22,965 nucleotides of DNA from Lentisphaeria bacterium UBA4640 (GCA_002405835.1 DHMO01000051.1:9030-31994); one strand, 5' to 3'. Positions 8,264-15,750 are shown, counted from the first letter of the stretch. Numbers and translations are program-made. The notes: generated by a model not told the origin, from the letters alone.

Positions 8264-8731
8264 GGCGGCGTCGCGGTCGATCTCGCGGAGACGCTCTGCC
8301 GGAATTTTTTCGGGGCAGATGAAGGTTATCATCCACATTCTGCCGTTTTCGACAAGCAGGTAATCGACGATCCGTTTCTTTTTCAGGACATACTCCATGC
8401 GTATGGCGCTGAGTCTGCCGATTTGAAAACTGGTCTGAACAATTCCTTCGGAAAGATTTTTGTCTTTGTAAAGCTCGTCCTCAATTGCCCGGCGGTGAAA
8501 ATAGAGATCTCCGAAAGATTCCATCGAAACAATGTTGAGCAGAAGGGGGATTTTGCCCGTCAGATCGCGGTAGGCGGTGAGTTTGACGGACTCATCGTTC
8601 AGCATCCGGTCGATTAGGGAGGAGGTTCCCCATTTCCCGGAGAGCTTGATTGTGAACTCTTTTGTGCCGAACTCCGTGGCGGAAAGCGCTGCCGCAAAAA
8701 GAAGAAGGAGCAGAATGAGCCTGCGCATCAT
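8231..8731 (-). CDS. Small secreted protein of unknown function
   Basis: I do not recognise a family. The start is one of two adjacent ATGs (8731 or 8728) that overlap the pdxA stop. It is chosen because a clear signal peptide follows at once: MMRR, a run of Leu/Ile/Ala, then a likely cleavage after ALSA. A longer open frame upstream reads through pdxA and is not credible. The mature part, about 145 residues, has alternating hydrophobic residues suggesting a beta-rich fold, and patches such as SMESFGDLYFHRRA and MWMITFICP. It is likely periplasmic. Translational coupling to pdxA suggests co-expression, but no functional link to vitamin B6 is evident. The stop lies within the 3' end of the convergent YkgJ-like gene. 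Confidence 0.82.
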   Translation of the reverse strand: MMRRLILLLLLFAAALSATEFGTKEFTIKLSGKWGTSSLIDRMLNDESVKLTAYRDLTGKIPLLLNIVSMESFGDLYFHRRAIEDELYKDKNLSEGIVQTSFQIGRLSAIRMEYVLKKKRIVDYLLVENGRMWMITFICPEKIPAERLREIDRDAASFRLLRTAGK

Positions 8732-9687
8732 TCTGCGGATTTCCGTTTCGCGTTGGCGCGTTTGATTGCCGTGTGAACTGCAGCTTCCAGACTGCCGGTG
8801 TCGGCAACGCCTTTCCACGCGATTTCAAATGCGGTTCCGTGGTCGACGCTTGTCCGGATGATCGGGAGCCCCATTGTGGAGTTGACGCCTTTGTCGAAGG
8901 CGAGCATCTTGAACGGGATGTGTCCCTGGTCATGATACATGGAGACGATGCCGTCGAAGGTGTTGCGGATGGAGTCGATGAAGAGCGTGTCGGAAGGATA
9001 GGGACCGGAAACGTCCATGCCGCTCTCCTTGAGTTTGCGGATGGCGGGTTTGACGACAGTTTCATCCTCGGTTCCCATGTGCCCGTTTTCGCCCGCGTGC
9101 GGATTGAGTCCGGCAACTGCGATGCGCGGATGCTCCGCTCCCTCGGCTTTTGCGGCTTCTTCGACAAGTTTTGCAACTTCGATGATGCGCTCCTGCGTGA
9201 CATGCGCGGAGACGTCTTTAAGAGCTATGTGAGTGGTCACGAAAATGACGCGCAGTTTTCCCGCCGACTGCATCATGGCAAAGCTGTCGGTTCCGCAGAG
9301 TTTCGCGACGAGTTCGGTGTGTCCTGTGAACGGAATTCCCGCTTCGTTGATCGCCGCTTTGTTGACGGGACAGGTGACAATTGCATCCGCTTTTCCAGCC
9401 AGAACGTCTTCGGTTGCGCGGACGACGGTGTCATAGGCGAGTTTTCCGACTTCCGGCGAGAGTTTTCCCGGAACCAGTTTTGCAAAGGACAGAGAGCCGA
9501 CGGGGACGATATCCGGTGTGACTTCGGGCGCGAAGCGTTCCGCGGCCTTCCGGATGATCTCTTCGGGTCCGTAGAGGCGGATATCCGCCGCCGAAGTCAG
9601 TTCTTTGTTCCGGAGAATGCGCACGGCAATTTCCGGTCCGATTCCGGCGGCGTCACCGACAGACAGCGCTATGACAGGTTTTCGCAT
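8728..9687 (-). CDS. pdxA: 4-hydroxythreonine-4-phosphate dehydrogenase
   Basis: PdxA oxidises 4-phosphohydroxy-L-threonine with NAD+, giving the amino-ketone that PdxJ uses in DXP-dependent pyridoxal phosphate synthesis. The 319-aa length is normal. Signature pieces are in order: SVGDAAGIGPE (usually GDPAGIGPE), TGHTE with His123, TTHIALKD with His153, GLNPHAGE with His197, SMYHDQGHIPFK with His252, and TSVDHGTAF with His283. His153, His197 and His252 correspond in spacing to the three metal ligands of E. coli PdxA. A PdxA2-type enzyme acting on four-carbon acid phosphates is possible, but no kinase or sugar catabolic genes are adjacent. It is the middle gene of an operon: 9 bp after the 72-aa gene and overlapping the secreted-protein gene. 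Confidence 0.93.
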   Translation of the reverse strand: MRKPVIALSVGDAAGIGPEIAVRILRNKELTSAADIRLYGPEEIIRKAAERFAPEVTPDIVPVGSLSFAKLVPGKLSPEVGKLAYDTVVRATEDVLAGKADAIVTCPVNKAAINEAGIPFTGHTELVAKLCGTDSFAMMQSAGKLRVIFVTTHIALKDVSAHVTQERIIEVAKLVEEAAKAEGAEHPRIAVAGLNPHAGENGHMGTEDETVVKPAIRKLKESGMDVSGPYPSDTLFIDSIRNTFDGIVSMYHDQGHIPFKMLAFDKGVNSTMGLPIIRTSVDHGTAFEIAWKGVADTGSLEAAVHTAIKRANAKRKSAE

Positions 9688-9696
9688 GTTCAGCCG

Positions 9697-9915
9697 TTAT
9701 GCGTTTTTAGACGCAAGAAACTGCGCTTTTTTCTCTTCAAGAAGGAGACCGACCTGATCGGTGTTGATCGGCATGTAACCCTTTTCCTTGAGATAGTCAA
9801 GAAAACCGAGCCAGTCCTGATGATTCCAGTTTCCCTGATGCCGTTTCACAAAATTCATGGCGATGGGGGATCTTCTCAGTTTCTTGTAATTCGATTCTTC
9901 CTTGGAAAGTGCCAT
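9697..9915 (-). CDS. 72-aa conserved-looking small protein
   Basis: A perfect AGGAGGT lies 5 bases before the ATG and codon use matches the core genes, so this is a real small gene although I do not recognise it. The product is charged and soluble, with no signal peptide. Its residues alternate helical stretches (IAMNFVKRHQGNW, DWLGFLDYLKEKGY and a Lys/Glu-rich tail), suggesting a compact helical bundle. It leads the pdxA operon with a gap of 9 bp. It is preceded by an unusually long leader with two hairpins (9945-10013). Function unknown. Confidence 0.8.
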   Translation of the reverse strand: MALSKEESNYKKLRRSPIAMNFVKRHQGNWNHQDWLGFLDYLKEKGYMPINTDQVGLLLEEKKAQFLASKNA

Positions 9916-9944
9916 AATGAACCTCCTTTTGGATTAGTGTTTTG

Positions 9945-10013
9945 AGTCGGCTTCAAAAGCCCCGGCTGCGCTTTTGCAGATTGCCGCAGGAGCAGTTTCA
10001 ATTCTCCGGCAAT
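9945..10013 (-). promoter_or_regulatory. Two hairpins in the leader of the 72-aa protein/pdxA operon
   Basis: Reading the minus strand, ATTGCCG (10013-10007) pairs with CGGCAAT (9986-9980). A further GAG/CTC pair lies inside this stem, next to a three-base bulge. Downstream, CAAAAGC and GCTTTTG around 9977-9953 form a 7-bp stem with a 9-base loop. Together they fill most of the roughly 120-nt leader between the predicted start near 10032 and the ATG at 9915. Neither has a following U-tract, so these look more like a structured leader than a terminator. Confidence 0.4.
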
Positions 10014-10038
10014 GACTTTTGGAATCAACTCTTTCATT

Positions 10039-10066
10039 AATATAATATGCTTTTGCAAAAAATCAA
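10039..10066 (-). promoter_or_regulatory. Promoter for the 72-aa protein/pdxA operon
   Basis: On the minus strand TTGATT (10066-10061) and TATATT (10044-10039) are separated by 16 bp. It lies back to back with the ABC-F promoter about 20 bp away. Confidence 0.5.
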
Positions 10067-10087
10067 GTTTTTTCGGTGTGCAGGCTT

Positions 10088-10116
10088 TTGAAACATCCGT
10101 TTTCCTGCTGTATATT
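10088..10116 (+). promoter_or_regulatory. Promoter for the ABC-F/mazG operon
   Basis: TTGAAA (10088-10093) and TATATT (10111-10116) are 17 bp apart, giving a short leader of about 25 bases with ACGGAGGA (10133-10140) six bases before the ATG at 10147. Confidence 0.65.
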
Positions 10117-10146
10117 ACCGCGAATAAAACGAACGGAGGAGTTTCT

Positions 10147-12039
10147 ATGGCCGGCAGAGTGCTTTGGAATGTGGAACATTTGAATTTGGAGATCGGACGG
10201 CAGGTGCTGTTTCAGGACGCCGCAATGTCGGTCCGCGACGAGGAGCGCGTCGCTCTGGTCGGACGCAACGGCTGCGGAAAGTCGACCCTGCTGAAAATCA
10301 TTGCTGGACTGGAACAGCCGTCGAGCGGAGACATCAGCGTTGCGCGCGGAATCCGCATCGCCTACATGCCGCAGGAGTTTGCGCCGCCGGCCGGACTCAC
10401 CATCGAACAGGCGGTCCGTGAGGGGCTCGCCTGGTTCGATTCGCTTCTCAAACGCTATGAAACACTTCCGCCGGAGTCGCCGGAACACGAGTCGCTCGAA
10501 CATCTGCTGACTCTGCACGATGCATGGCATCCGGAGAAGAAACTGGAAATCACGCTTGCTAAACTCCATGTTCCCGACCTGAACCGTCTCTGCTCGGAGC
10601 TTTCCGGAGGCGAGCTCCGCCGTGTCATGCTGGCCCGGACCATCATCGGCGAGCCGGATCTGCTGCTGCTCGACGAGCCCACAAACCATCTTGATGTGGA
10701 AACAATCGCCGGAATTGAAGAGTTTCTCGCCGGGTATCGCGGGGCGTGCCTGTTCGTCACTCATGACCGCTACTTCCTCGACCGCATCGCAACCCGCATC
10801 ATTGAGCTCGACAACGGCAAATTCTTCTCCTGCGAAGGTTCCTATGCCGACTTTCTTGCCGCGAAGGAGGAGCGCGAATATGCCGAAGACCAGGCGGAGG
10901 CGCGCCGCCGCAGTTTCCTGCGCCGGGAAATCGAATGGGTCCGCCGCTCTCCGAAGGCGCGTCTGCGCCGCAATCTCGGACGCCTGAAGCGCTACGATGA
11001 AATCGCCGCACAGAGCGCACCCGTCCGCACCGGACAGATCGAGCTGATTATTCCGAAAGCCTCGCACCTCGGCAACAAAGTGGTCGATATGAAAAACGTC
11101 ACTTTTTCACGCGGGGGACGGACGATTCTGCGCGACTTTTCGTTTGAGTTCACCGCGGCGCACAAAATCGGCGTGGTCGGACCGAACGGCGCGGGGAAGA
11201 CGACGCTTCTCAAACTTATGACGCAGCAGCTGCAGCCGGATTCGGGCGAAGTCTTCGTTGCGCCGACTGTTGAATTCAATTACATCGACCAGGCGCGTGT
11301 CGCGCTCAATCCGGAGCGCACGGTCTGCGAAGAAATCGGGGAGGGACACCAGTTTATCAATCTCGGCGATGAACGGATTTCCATCTGGGGCTATCTCAAG
11401 CGTTTCATGTTTGAGGACGAGCGGATCAACACGCAGGTCAAGCAGCTTTCGGGCGGAGAACGGGCGCGTCTGACTCTCGCGAAAATCCTCAAGGGAGGCG
11501 GCAACTTCCTGATTCTCGACGAGCCGACCAACGATCTGGACCTCATCACCCTGCGCATTCTGGAAGAGGCGCTGATCGACTACGACGGCTGTCTGGTTGT
11601 CGTCAGTCACGACCGCTATTTCCTGAACCGCGTCTGCAACCATATCATCGCATTTGAACCGGACGGTTCGGTGACGACCACCGTCGGCGACTACGAATAC
11701 TACGCGTCGAAACGCGCGGAACGTCTTGCCGCGCAGCAGAAAGCGGAGAAAAAGGAGACGGCGAAGCCGAAAGCCGTCGCTGCCGCCGCTCCGAAGAATC
11801 CTCCGAAAAAGCTGAGCTACAAAGAGGAGCGCGAACTGGAATCACTTGAGGCGAAGATTGCGGAAACCGAAGCGCGCATCGGCGAGATTGAGGCGCTGTT
11901 TTCCGCCCCCGATTTCTTCACGCTTCACGGCAAGGAATCTCCCGCGCTTCAGAAAGAGCTTGAAGACAAACGCATCGCTCTTGACGGCTTTTATGCCCGC
12001 TGGGAAGAACTGGAATCTAAAAAGGAGCAATTCAAATGA
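10147..12039 (+). CDS. uup: ABC-F family ATPase, Uup-like
   Basis: The 630-aa protein has two ABC ATPase domains on one chain and no membrane segments, the ABC-F layout; such proteins act on the ribosome or, for Uup, also in DNA maintenance. Domain 1 has Walker A GRNGCGKST, signature LSGGELRR and Walker B LLLLDEPTNHLD. Domain 2 has GPNGAGKTT, LSGGERARL and FLILDEPTNDLD. Between them is the basic helical linker (around RRSPKARLRRNLGRLKRYDE) that contacts tRNA in ABC-F proteins. The C-terminal 70 residues form a coiled coil after an Ala/Lys/Pro-rich hinge, as in Uup. The start is set by GGAGGA six bases upstream; a longer open frame begins upstream of the promoter. It overlaps mazG by 4 nt. Exact subfamily is inferred from the coiled-coil tail. 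Confidence 0.93.
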   Translation: MAGRVLWNVEHLNLEIGRQVLFQDAAMSVRDEERVALVGRNGCGKSTLLKIIAGLEQPSSGDISVARGIRIAYMPQEFAPPAGLTIEQAVREGLAWFDSLLKRYETLPPESPEHESLEHLLTLHDAWHPEKKLEITLAKLHVPDLNRLCSELSGGELRRVMLARTIIGEPDLLLLDEPTNHLDVETIAGIEEFLAGYRGACLFVTHDRYFLDRIATRIIELDNGKFFSCEGSYADFLAAKEEREYAEDQAEARRRSFLRREIEWVRRSPKARLRRNLGRLKRYDEIAAQSAPVRTGQIELIIPKASHLGNKVVDMKNVTFSRGGRTILRDFSFEFTAAHKIGVVGPNGAGKTTLLKLMTQQLQPDSGEVFVAPTVEFNYIDQARVALNPERTVCEEIGEGHQFINLGDERISIWGYLKRFMFEDERINTQVKQLSGGERARLTLAKILKGGGNFLILDEPTNDLDLITLRILEEALIDYDGCLVVVSHDRYFLNRVCNHIIAFEPDGSVTTTVGDYEYYASKRAERLAAQQKAEKKETAKPKAVAAAAPKNPPKKLSYKEERELESLEAKIAETEARIGEIEALFSAPDFFTLHGKESPALQKELEDKRIALDGFYARWEELESKKEQFK

Positions 12040-12824
12040 GTGAATACAAAACGGAAACAATGGATGACCTTCTCGCAATTATGCGCCGTCTTCGCGCACC
12101 CGACGGCTGCCCGTGGGATCGCGAACAGACGCATAAGTCTCTCAAGAAAAGCCTGATGGAGGAGTGCGCCGAGCTGATGGACTCCATTGAAGCGGAAGAC
12201 GACCGCGGCATGTGCGAGGAGATGGGCGATCTGCTGATGAACATTGCTCTCCAGGCGGTCATTGCTGAGGAGCGCGGCGCGTTCACATTCCATGACGTCG
12301 TTCATGAAATCGCGGAGAAGATGATCCGCCGCCACCCGCATGTCTTCGGTTCGGAACACGTGGAATCCTCCTCCGAAGTCCTCGGGCTCTGGGAGAGGGT
12401 GAAAAAGGAGGAGAAGAAGGACCGCAAGTCCGTGCTGGACGGCATCGCATATCACTGTCCCGCGCTCCTTCAGGCGGAGAAGATTCAGAAACGCGTCTCG
12501 AAGTACGGTTTTGACTGGAGCGACCAGCGGCAGATTGTCGATAAGATTCAGGAGGAACTGGACGAGGTGAAAGCCGCGCTCGCTTCCGGCGATGAGGCGC
12601 ATACCGATGAGGAGCTGGGCGATCTTCTGTTTGCAGCAGCGAATCTTTCCCGCTTCCGCAAACGTGCAAGCGCGGAGGAGCTTCTGGCGTCGGCGAACCG
12701 CAAATTCGCGGACCGTTTCCGTTATATTGAAACGCATCTTGCCGCGCAGGGCAAAACGCTGGAGGAAAGCTCGCCTGCGGAGATGGACGCTCTTTGGAAC
12801 GAGGCGAAAAAAGCCGGTCTCTGA
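12036..12824 (+). CDS. mazG: Nucleoside triphosphate pyrophosphohydrolase MazG
   Basis: MazG hydrolyses (d)NTPs to monophosphates and pyrophosphate, cleaning abnormal nucleotides and lowering ppGpp in E. coli. The 262-aa length matches the two-domain form. The N-terminal copy shows CPWDREQTHKSL, the metal-binding MEECAEL and EEMGDLL; the second copy repeats this with QEELDEVKAAL and EELGDLLFAAANLSR. WERVKKEEK between the copies is also family-typical. AAGGAG lies 8 bases upstream of the ATG, inside the 3' end of the ABC-F gene, and the start overlaps that stop (ATGA). It is the last gene before the terminator at 12847-12878. Confidence 0.95.
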   Translation: MSEYKTETMDDLLAIMRRLRAPDGCPWDREQTHKSLKKSLMEECAELMDSIEAEDDRGMCEEMGDLLMNIALQAVIAEERGAFTFHDVVHEIAEKMIRRHPHVFGSEHVESSSEVLGLWERVKKEEKKDRKSVLDGIAYHCPALLQAEKIQKRVSKYGFDWSDQRQIVDKIQEELDEVKAALASGDEAHTDEELGDLLFAAANLSRFRKRASAEELLASANRKFADRFRYIETHLAAQGKTLEESSPAEMDALWNEAKKAGL

Positions 12825-12846
12825 GCTTTTCCGCAGATTTTAAAAC

Positions 12847-12878
12847 AAAAAACGCACCCGGACGGAGGTGCGTTTTTT
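12847..12878 (+). terminator. Strong intrinsic terminator after mazG, probably bidirectional
   Basis: A perfect 12-bp dyad, AAAAAACGCACC with GGTGCGTTTTTT, encloses an 8-base loop. The T-run serves plus-strand transcripts and the A-run gives a matching U-run on the minus strand. It therefore probably also ends transcripts coming from the 78-aa gene side. Confidence 0.9.
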
Positions 12879-12918
12879 GTTATGTATGAGAAAGGTACGT
12901 AAAAAGGCGAAACACCCG

Positions 12919-13364
12919 TTACTCCGGTTCGAAGAACCCTGCAAAATCCGTGTGTTCCGCCTGTGCAAAAACTGATTCAAGATGTGAACGGGAGATCACA
13001 AATTGAAATGGCAGAGATTTGCACAAACCGAGTTCCCGCGGGGGAACGCGTTTTCCGCGAAACGGCGGAATCTGTTTTTTGCGAAAGTCCGGACTTCCCG
13101 GATTGCGCGTCTGCATGTTTTCGCAAACGGCGATTCCACAAAAAACGATTTGCAGCGGTCGTAATAATTTTCGAGCGGGATGCGGAAGGAGAGCACGAAC
13201 GCGCCCGCTTCCTGAATCCAGCTTGCCGAAACGTTCCGGATGCAGCCGTCGAAGCTGCCCGGACGGGGATCGACCAGAGAGAAATCCCCGGTTGCGGAGA
13301 TGCCGGAAGAGCACGAACAGTAAAATTCGTGTATCTTGTCAGAAAATGTCAGATTCTCTGTCAT
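12919..13364 (-). pseudogene. Possible decayed gene in the 12880-13397 gap, weak sugar-binding-like N-terminus
   Basis: This is the main content of a 570-bp stretch without a convincing gene. One minus frame (13364-12996, 122 codons) begins plausibly, with DFSLVDPRPGSFDG and then WIQEAGAFVLSFRIPLENYY. The W...xxFRIPL pattern recalls CBM9-like carbohydrate-binding modules, but its second half is basic and low in quality. Another minus frame (to 12919) ends with HLESVFAQAEHTDFAGFFE, which looks more protein-like. One frameshift between the two would make a single reading frame. The start has only a weak GGAAG upstream, 34 bp after the 78-aa gene. Either this is a frameshifted remnant or both frames are noise. 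Confidence 0.25.
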
Positions 13365-13397
13365 TGCCGAGTGCTTCCGGTTTCCGTTGTGCAGCGA

Positions 13398-13634
13398 TTA
13401 CTTCTCGTTTTTCTGGAGAACTTTTGCTTCGACGAGCTTGTCGATGAGCTGCTGCATGGAGTTGAAGGCGCCGAGGAAGCCCTGGGGAGGCATGATCACG
13501 CGGACCGTTCCCTGGGGAACCGGAGCCTTGCCGTCTTCGGTCGGCTGGAGGGTGACGAAGTCGAATCTGACCATGCCGCCCGCAAAGTGAATCTGTCCAA
13601 TGCCGTCCGCAAAGATTTCCTGTTTTTCGTTCAT
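13398..13634 (-). CDS. 78-aa small protein of unknown function
   Basis: An AAAGG seven bases before the ATG, a matching promoter and core-like codon use support a real gene. The product has no signal peptide or membrane segment. It begins with beta-like stretches (FADGIGQIHFAGGMVRFDFV), then VRVIMPPQGFLGAFNSMQ, and ends in a helix LIDKLVEAKVLQKN. The MPPQGFLxAF pattern with a following helix looks like a conserved small-protein family, but I cannot name it. It is monocistronic apart from the possible decayed gene downstream, and both face the mazG terminator. Confidence 0.75.
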   Translation of the reverse strand: MNEKQEIFADGIGQIHFAGGMVRFDFVTLQPTEDGKAPVPQGTVRVIMPPQGFLGAFNSMQQLIDKLVEAKVLQKNEK

Positions 13635-13666
13635 TTTCTGAACCTTTCTCTTTATGTTTGTTTCTT

Positions 13667-13685
13667 GGAACGCGGAGTGCGTTCC
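13667..13685 (-). promoter_or_regulatory. Hairpin in the leader of the 78-aa protein gene
   Basis: GGAACGC and GCGTTCC form a perfect 7-bp stem with a 5-base loop, a few bases downstream of the predicted transcription start and about 30 bases before the ATG. It could stabilise the mRNA 5' end or bind a regulator; no U-run follows. Confidence 0.4.
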
Positions 13686-13697
13686 GGGTTGATTACA

Positions 13698-13725
13698 ACG
13701 ATAGCAGTAAAAAGGAAAAAGTCAA
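13698..13725 (-). promoter_or_regulatory. Promoter for the 78-aa protein gene
   Basis: On the minus strand TTGACT (13725-13720) and TATCGT (13703-13698) lie 16 bp apart. The -35 is good and the -10 is mediocre. Confidence 0.4.
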
Positions 13726-13761
13726 GTTCTTTTTGATAAAAAATCAAAATTTGCCAAAGAC

Positions 13762-14025
13762 TCAGCCCTGCTTGCGGGCTTTTTCCTTTTCATGTTCGTA
13801 ACGGTCGTTGATCGAGGCGATTTCCGTGATGAGGCCGGATTTGATCTCTTCGATTTTCGCGGGATCTTCTTCGCGGGCGAGACGCTGCTGTGCGGAAAGT
13901 TCGGCTTCCGCGACTTTGGCTTTGCGGATCTGCTCGATTTCGGCGAGTTTCTGCTTGACTTCATCGGAAACCCGGTTCAGGATTCCGCCGCTCCGTTCGA
14001 GAGCAAGTTCGTATGCGCTTTTCAT
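13762..14025 (-). CDS. 87-aa coiled-coil protein, PVC-type small protein
   Basis: The start overlaps the Nudix gene stop (ATGA), with GGAG eight bases upstream; the longer frame reaching 14355 is an out-of-phase reading of the Nudix gene. The product begins MKSAYELALERSGG and continues as an almost uninterrupted charged helix (VKQKLAEIEQIRKAKVAEAE and IKSGLITEIASINDRYEHEK), a likely coiled coil. From memory, short proteins starting MKSAYELA are common in Verrucomicrobia, Planctomycetes and relatives and have no assigned function; this needs a search. Being the last gene of the aroF operon, it is co-expressed with metabolic enzymes. No signal peptide or enzyme motif. Confidence 0.82.
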   Translation of the reverse strand: MKSAYELALERSGGILNRVSDEVKQKLAEIEQIRKAKVAEAELSAQQRLAREEDPAKIEEIKSGLITEIASINDRYEHEKEKARKQG

Positions 14026-14582
14026 TTTGATTTCTCCATAAAGTAAAACATGAGGGCGTTGAGGACGAGTCCGTGTTCGATTGTGCCGTTGCGCATCATT
14101 TCGCGGACTTTTTCTTCGGGGACGAGCTCGGTGACGATGCACTCGGTCGGTTCCAGATGCGGTTCCGAAACGCGCTCCGCCTCTTCGACGAGGACGGTGT
14201 GGCAGTAGTTGCCCTGAAGTGCGGGGTTGGGATGGACGCGTCCGATGATCCGGGCGTTCTTTCCGGTGAATCCGGTCTCTTCCATGAGTTCGCGGATTCC
14301 GGCTTCCACGGGGGAGGGATCGGTGCGGTCGATGCAGCCGCCGGGGATTTCCCATTCGGTTTCCCGGGTGCCGTGACGGAACTGGCGGATGAGAACAAGT
14401 TCGTTCTGTTTTGTGACGGCGACGATGTTCACCCAGTCACAGGAGCGGCAGGTGATGAATTCGTGTACGGCGCCCGTGCGCAGGCACTTGTAGTTTTCCG
14501 CGCACAGGGTGATGACGCGCGACTTGAAGATCTCCCTGGGGGATTCCAGGGAGATCCACTGATTCTTCGGGTCGCAGGTCAT
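14022..14582 (-). CDS. Nudix hydrolase, ADP-ribose pyrophosphatase-like
   Basis: The 186-aa protein has a Nudix fold with the layout of ADP-ribose/ADP-sugar pyrophosphatases: VNIVAVTKQNELVLIRQFRHG (first strands), EWEIPGG, then the Nudix helix RELMEETGF (residues 97-105). The catalytic REUxEExGU half is intact. The preceding loop, GGCIDRTDPSPVEAG, is one residue longer than the usual spacing and has Asp/Thr where the first conserved Glu is expected. HPNPALQGNYCHTVLVE resembles the substrate loop of this group. It overlaps both neighbours by 4 nt, downstream of aroF and upstream of the 87-aa gene. It probably hydrolyses ADP-ribose or a related dinucleotide; the substrate is not proven by sequence. 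Confidence 0.9.
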   Translation of the reverse strand: MTCDPKNQWISLESPREIFKSRVITLCAENYKCLRTGAVHEFITCRSCDWVNIVAVTKQNELVLIRQFRHGTRETEWEIPGGCIDRTDPSPVEAGIRELMEETGFTGKNARIIGRVHPNPALQGNYCHTVLVEEAERVSEPHLEPTECIVTELVPEEKVREMMRNGTIEHGLVLNALMFYFMEKSK

Positions 14583-15595
14583 AACGTTCTGCCGGCGGCT
14601 TCCACGAAGGGACGCAGGGCTTCCATGAACGCCTTGAAGTCGGCGCAGGGGATCTGCTGTGCCGCGTCGCTGAGCGCCTTGACGGGGGTCGGATGCGATT
14701 CGACGATGATGCCGTCCGCACCGATTGCCGCCGCTGCTTTTGCGAGCGGGAGAACGTAGTCGAGTTTTCCGGCCGCATGGCTCGGGTCGACGATGACGGG
14801 GAGGTGCGATTCTTTTTTCGCAACGGCAACCGCGCTGATGTCGAGCGTGTTGCGCGTGGAGGTTTCAAAGGTGCGGATTCCGCGTTCACAGAGAATCACG
14901 TCGGTGCAGCCGTGAACGAGAAGGTATTCCGCCGCATTCAGCCACTCTTCGACCGTTGCGGACATTCCGCGCTTGAGCAGAACGGGGCGTCCGGCTTTGG
15001 CGACGTTTTCGAGGAGGTTGTAGTTCTGGCAGTTGCGCGCGCCGATCTGAATGCAGTCCGCCACTTTTGCCACAGCGTCGATTGTCGGAATGCCGACCAC
15101 TTCGGTTATGACGGGGACATGGTATTTGTCCTTGACAGCCTGGAGAATGTCGAGACCTTTCTGTCCGAGTCCCTGGAAGTCGTAGGGGGATGTGCGGGGT
15201 TTGAAAGCGCCGCCGCGCAGGATGCCGACGCCGTCGGCTGTGAGAGTGGAAGCGGCAATATCCATCTGTTCCGCGGATTCAATGGCGCAGGGGCCTGCGA
15301 TGATCTGAAATTTTTTCCCGCCGATTTCCTGATTCCCGATTTTAAATACAGAGTTTTCCGGATGAATTTCCCGGCTTGCGAGTTTGTACTTTTTCTGGAT
15401 CGGGTGGACGTCTTCGATGCAGGGCATGTTTTTGAGAGCTTCGAGGGACATGTGCATGTTCTCGTCTCCCACCGCACCGAGAACGGTATGCTCCACGCCT
15501 TTGATGAGACGCGGCTCGTACCCCATGTCCGAAACCATTTTTTCCACTTTCTGAATTTCGGTTTCCGGGCAGTTCGGCTTGAAAACAATAATCAT
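14579..15595 (-). CDS. aroF: 3-deoxy-7-phosphoheptulonate (DAHP) synthase with N-terminal regulatory domain
   Basis: This enzyme joins phosphoenolpyruvate and erythrose 4-phosphate in the first step of the shikimate pathway to aromatic amino acids. Its 338 residues split into an N-terminal ferredoxin-like domain (about 1-70, MIIVFKPNCPETEI) and a TIM barrel, as in the Thermotoga-type Ibeta enzymes, where the small domain mediates feedback inhibition. Conserved barrel motifs are AGPCAIES, LRGGAFKPRTSPYDFQGLG, IGARNCQNYNLL, LLKRGM, LCERGIRTFE, DPSHAAGK and IIVESHPTP. The usual IGARNMQN has Cys for Met, and the last motif is usually EVHPDP. The ribosome site is weak (AGTGG). The leader contains a 10-bp dyad. 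It heads an operon overlapping the Nudix gene by 4 nt. Confidence 0.95.
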   Translation of the reverse strand: MIIVFKPNCPETEIQKVEKMVSDMGYEPRLIKGVEHTVLGAVGDENMHMSLEALKNMPCIEDVHPIQKKYKLASREIHPENSVFKIGNQEIGGKKFQIIAGPCAIESAEQMDIAASTLTADGVGILRGGAFKPRTSPYDFQGLGQKGLDILQAVKDKYHVPVITEVVGIPTIDAVAKVADCIQIGARNCQNYNLLENVAKAGRPVLLKRGMSATVEEWLNAAEYLLVHGCTDVILCERGIRTFETSTRNTLDISAVAVAKKESHLPVIVDPSHAAGKLDYVLPLAKAAAAIGADGIIVESHPTPVKALSDAAQQIPCADFKAFMEALRPFVEAAGRTL

Positions 15596-15620
15596 TTTTT
15601 GCCACTTTCAATGCGTTTTC

Positions 15621-15648
15621 TCTCTTTGTTCAGCTCAAAACAAAGAGA
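15621..15648 (-). promoter_or_regulatory. 10-bp inverted repeat in the aroF leader
   Basis: TCTCTTTGTT and AACAAAGAGA are perfect arms around an 8-base loop, 26 bp upstream of the aroF ATG. On the aroF strand no U-run follows, so it is not an ordinary terminator. It could be an operator or a leader hairpin controlling the first enzyme of aromatic synthesis. Confidence 0.5.
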
Positions 15649-15673
15649 TTTTTCAAAAAGGGAAATTTTTCAT

Positions 15674-15701
15674 TTGCAGAATTCATTTCCCGAGCTACAT
15701 T
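15674..15701 (+). promoter_or_regulatory. Promoter for the Ppx/GppA-like gene
   Basis: TTGCAG (15674-15679) and TACATT (15696-15701) are 16 bp apart, followed by a leader of about 43 bases. A perfect TATAAT on the opposite strand (15704-15699) overlaps it and may be the aroF -10, although no good -35 is seen at the right distance. Confidence 0.4.
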
Positions 15702-15750
15702 ATATACAATAAGGCAGGAAGCACGAAAAATCAAGCGAAAGAGTGAAAAA

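Noticed and set aside
12963..13736. 257-codon plus-strand frame over the 78-aa gene
   Set aside because: It is antisense to a gene with its own promoter and ribosome site; composition is Arg/Cys-rich and it has no supported start.
13731..13749. AT-rich hairpin TTTTGAT/ATCAAAA as terminator of the aroF operon
   Set aside because: Stem is only 7 bp with a single G-C pair, so too weak to call although it is in a fitting place.
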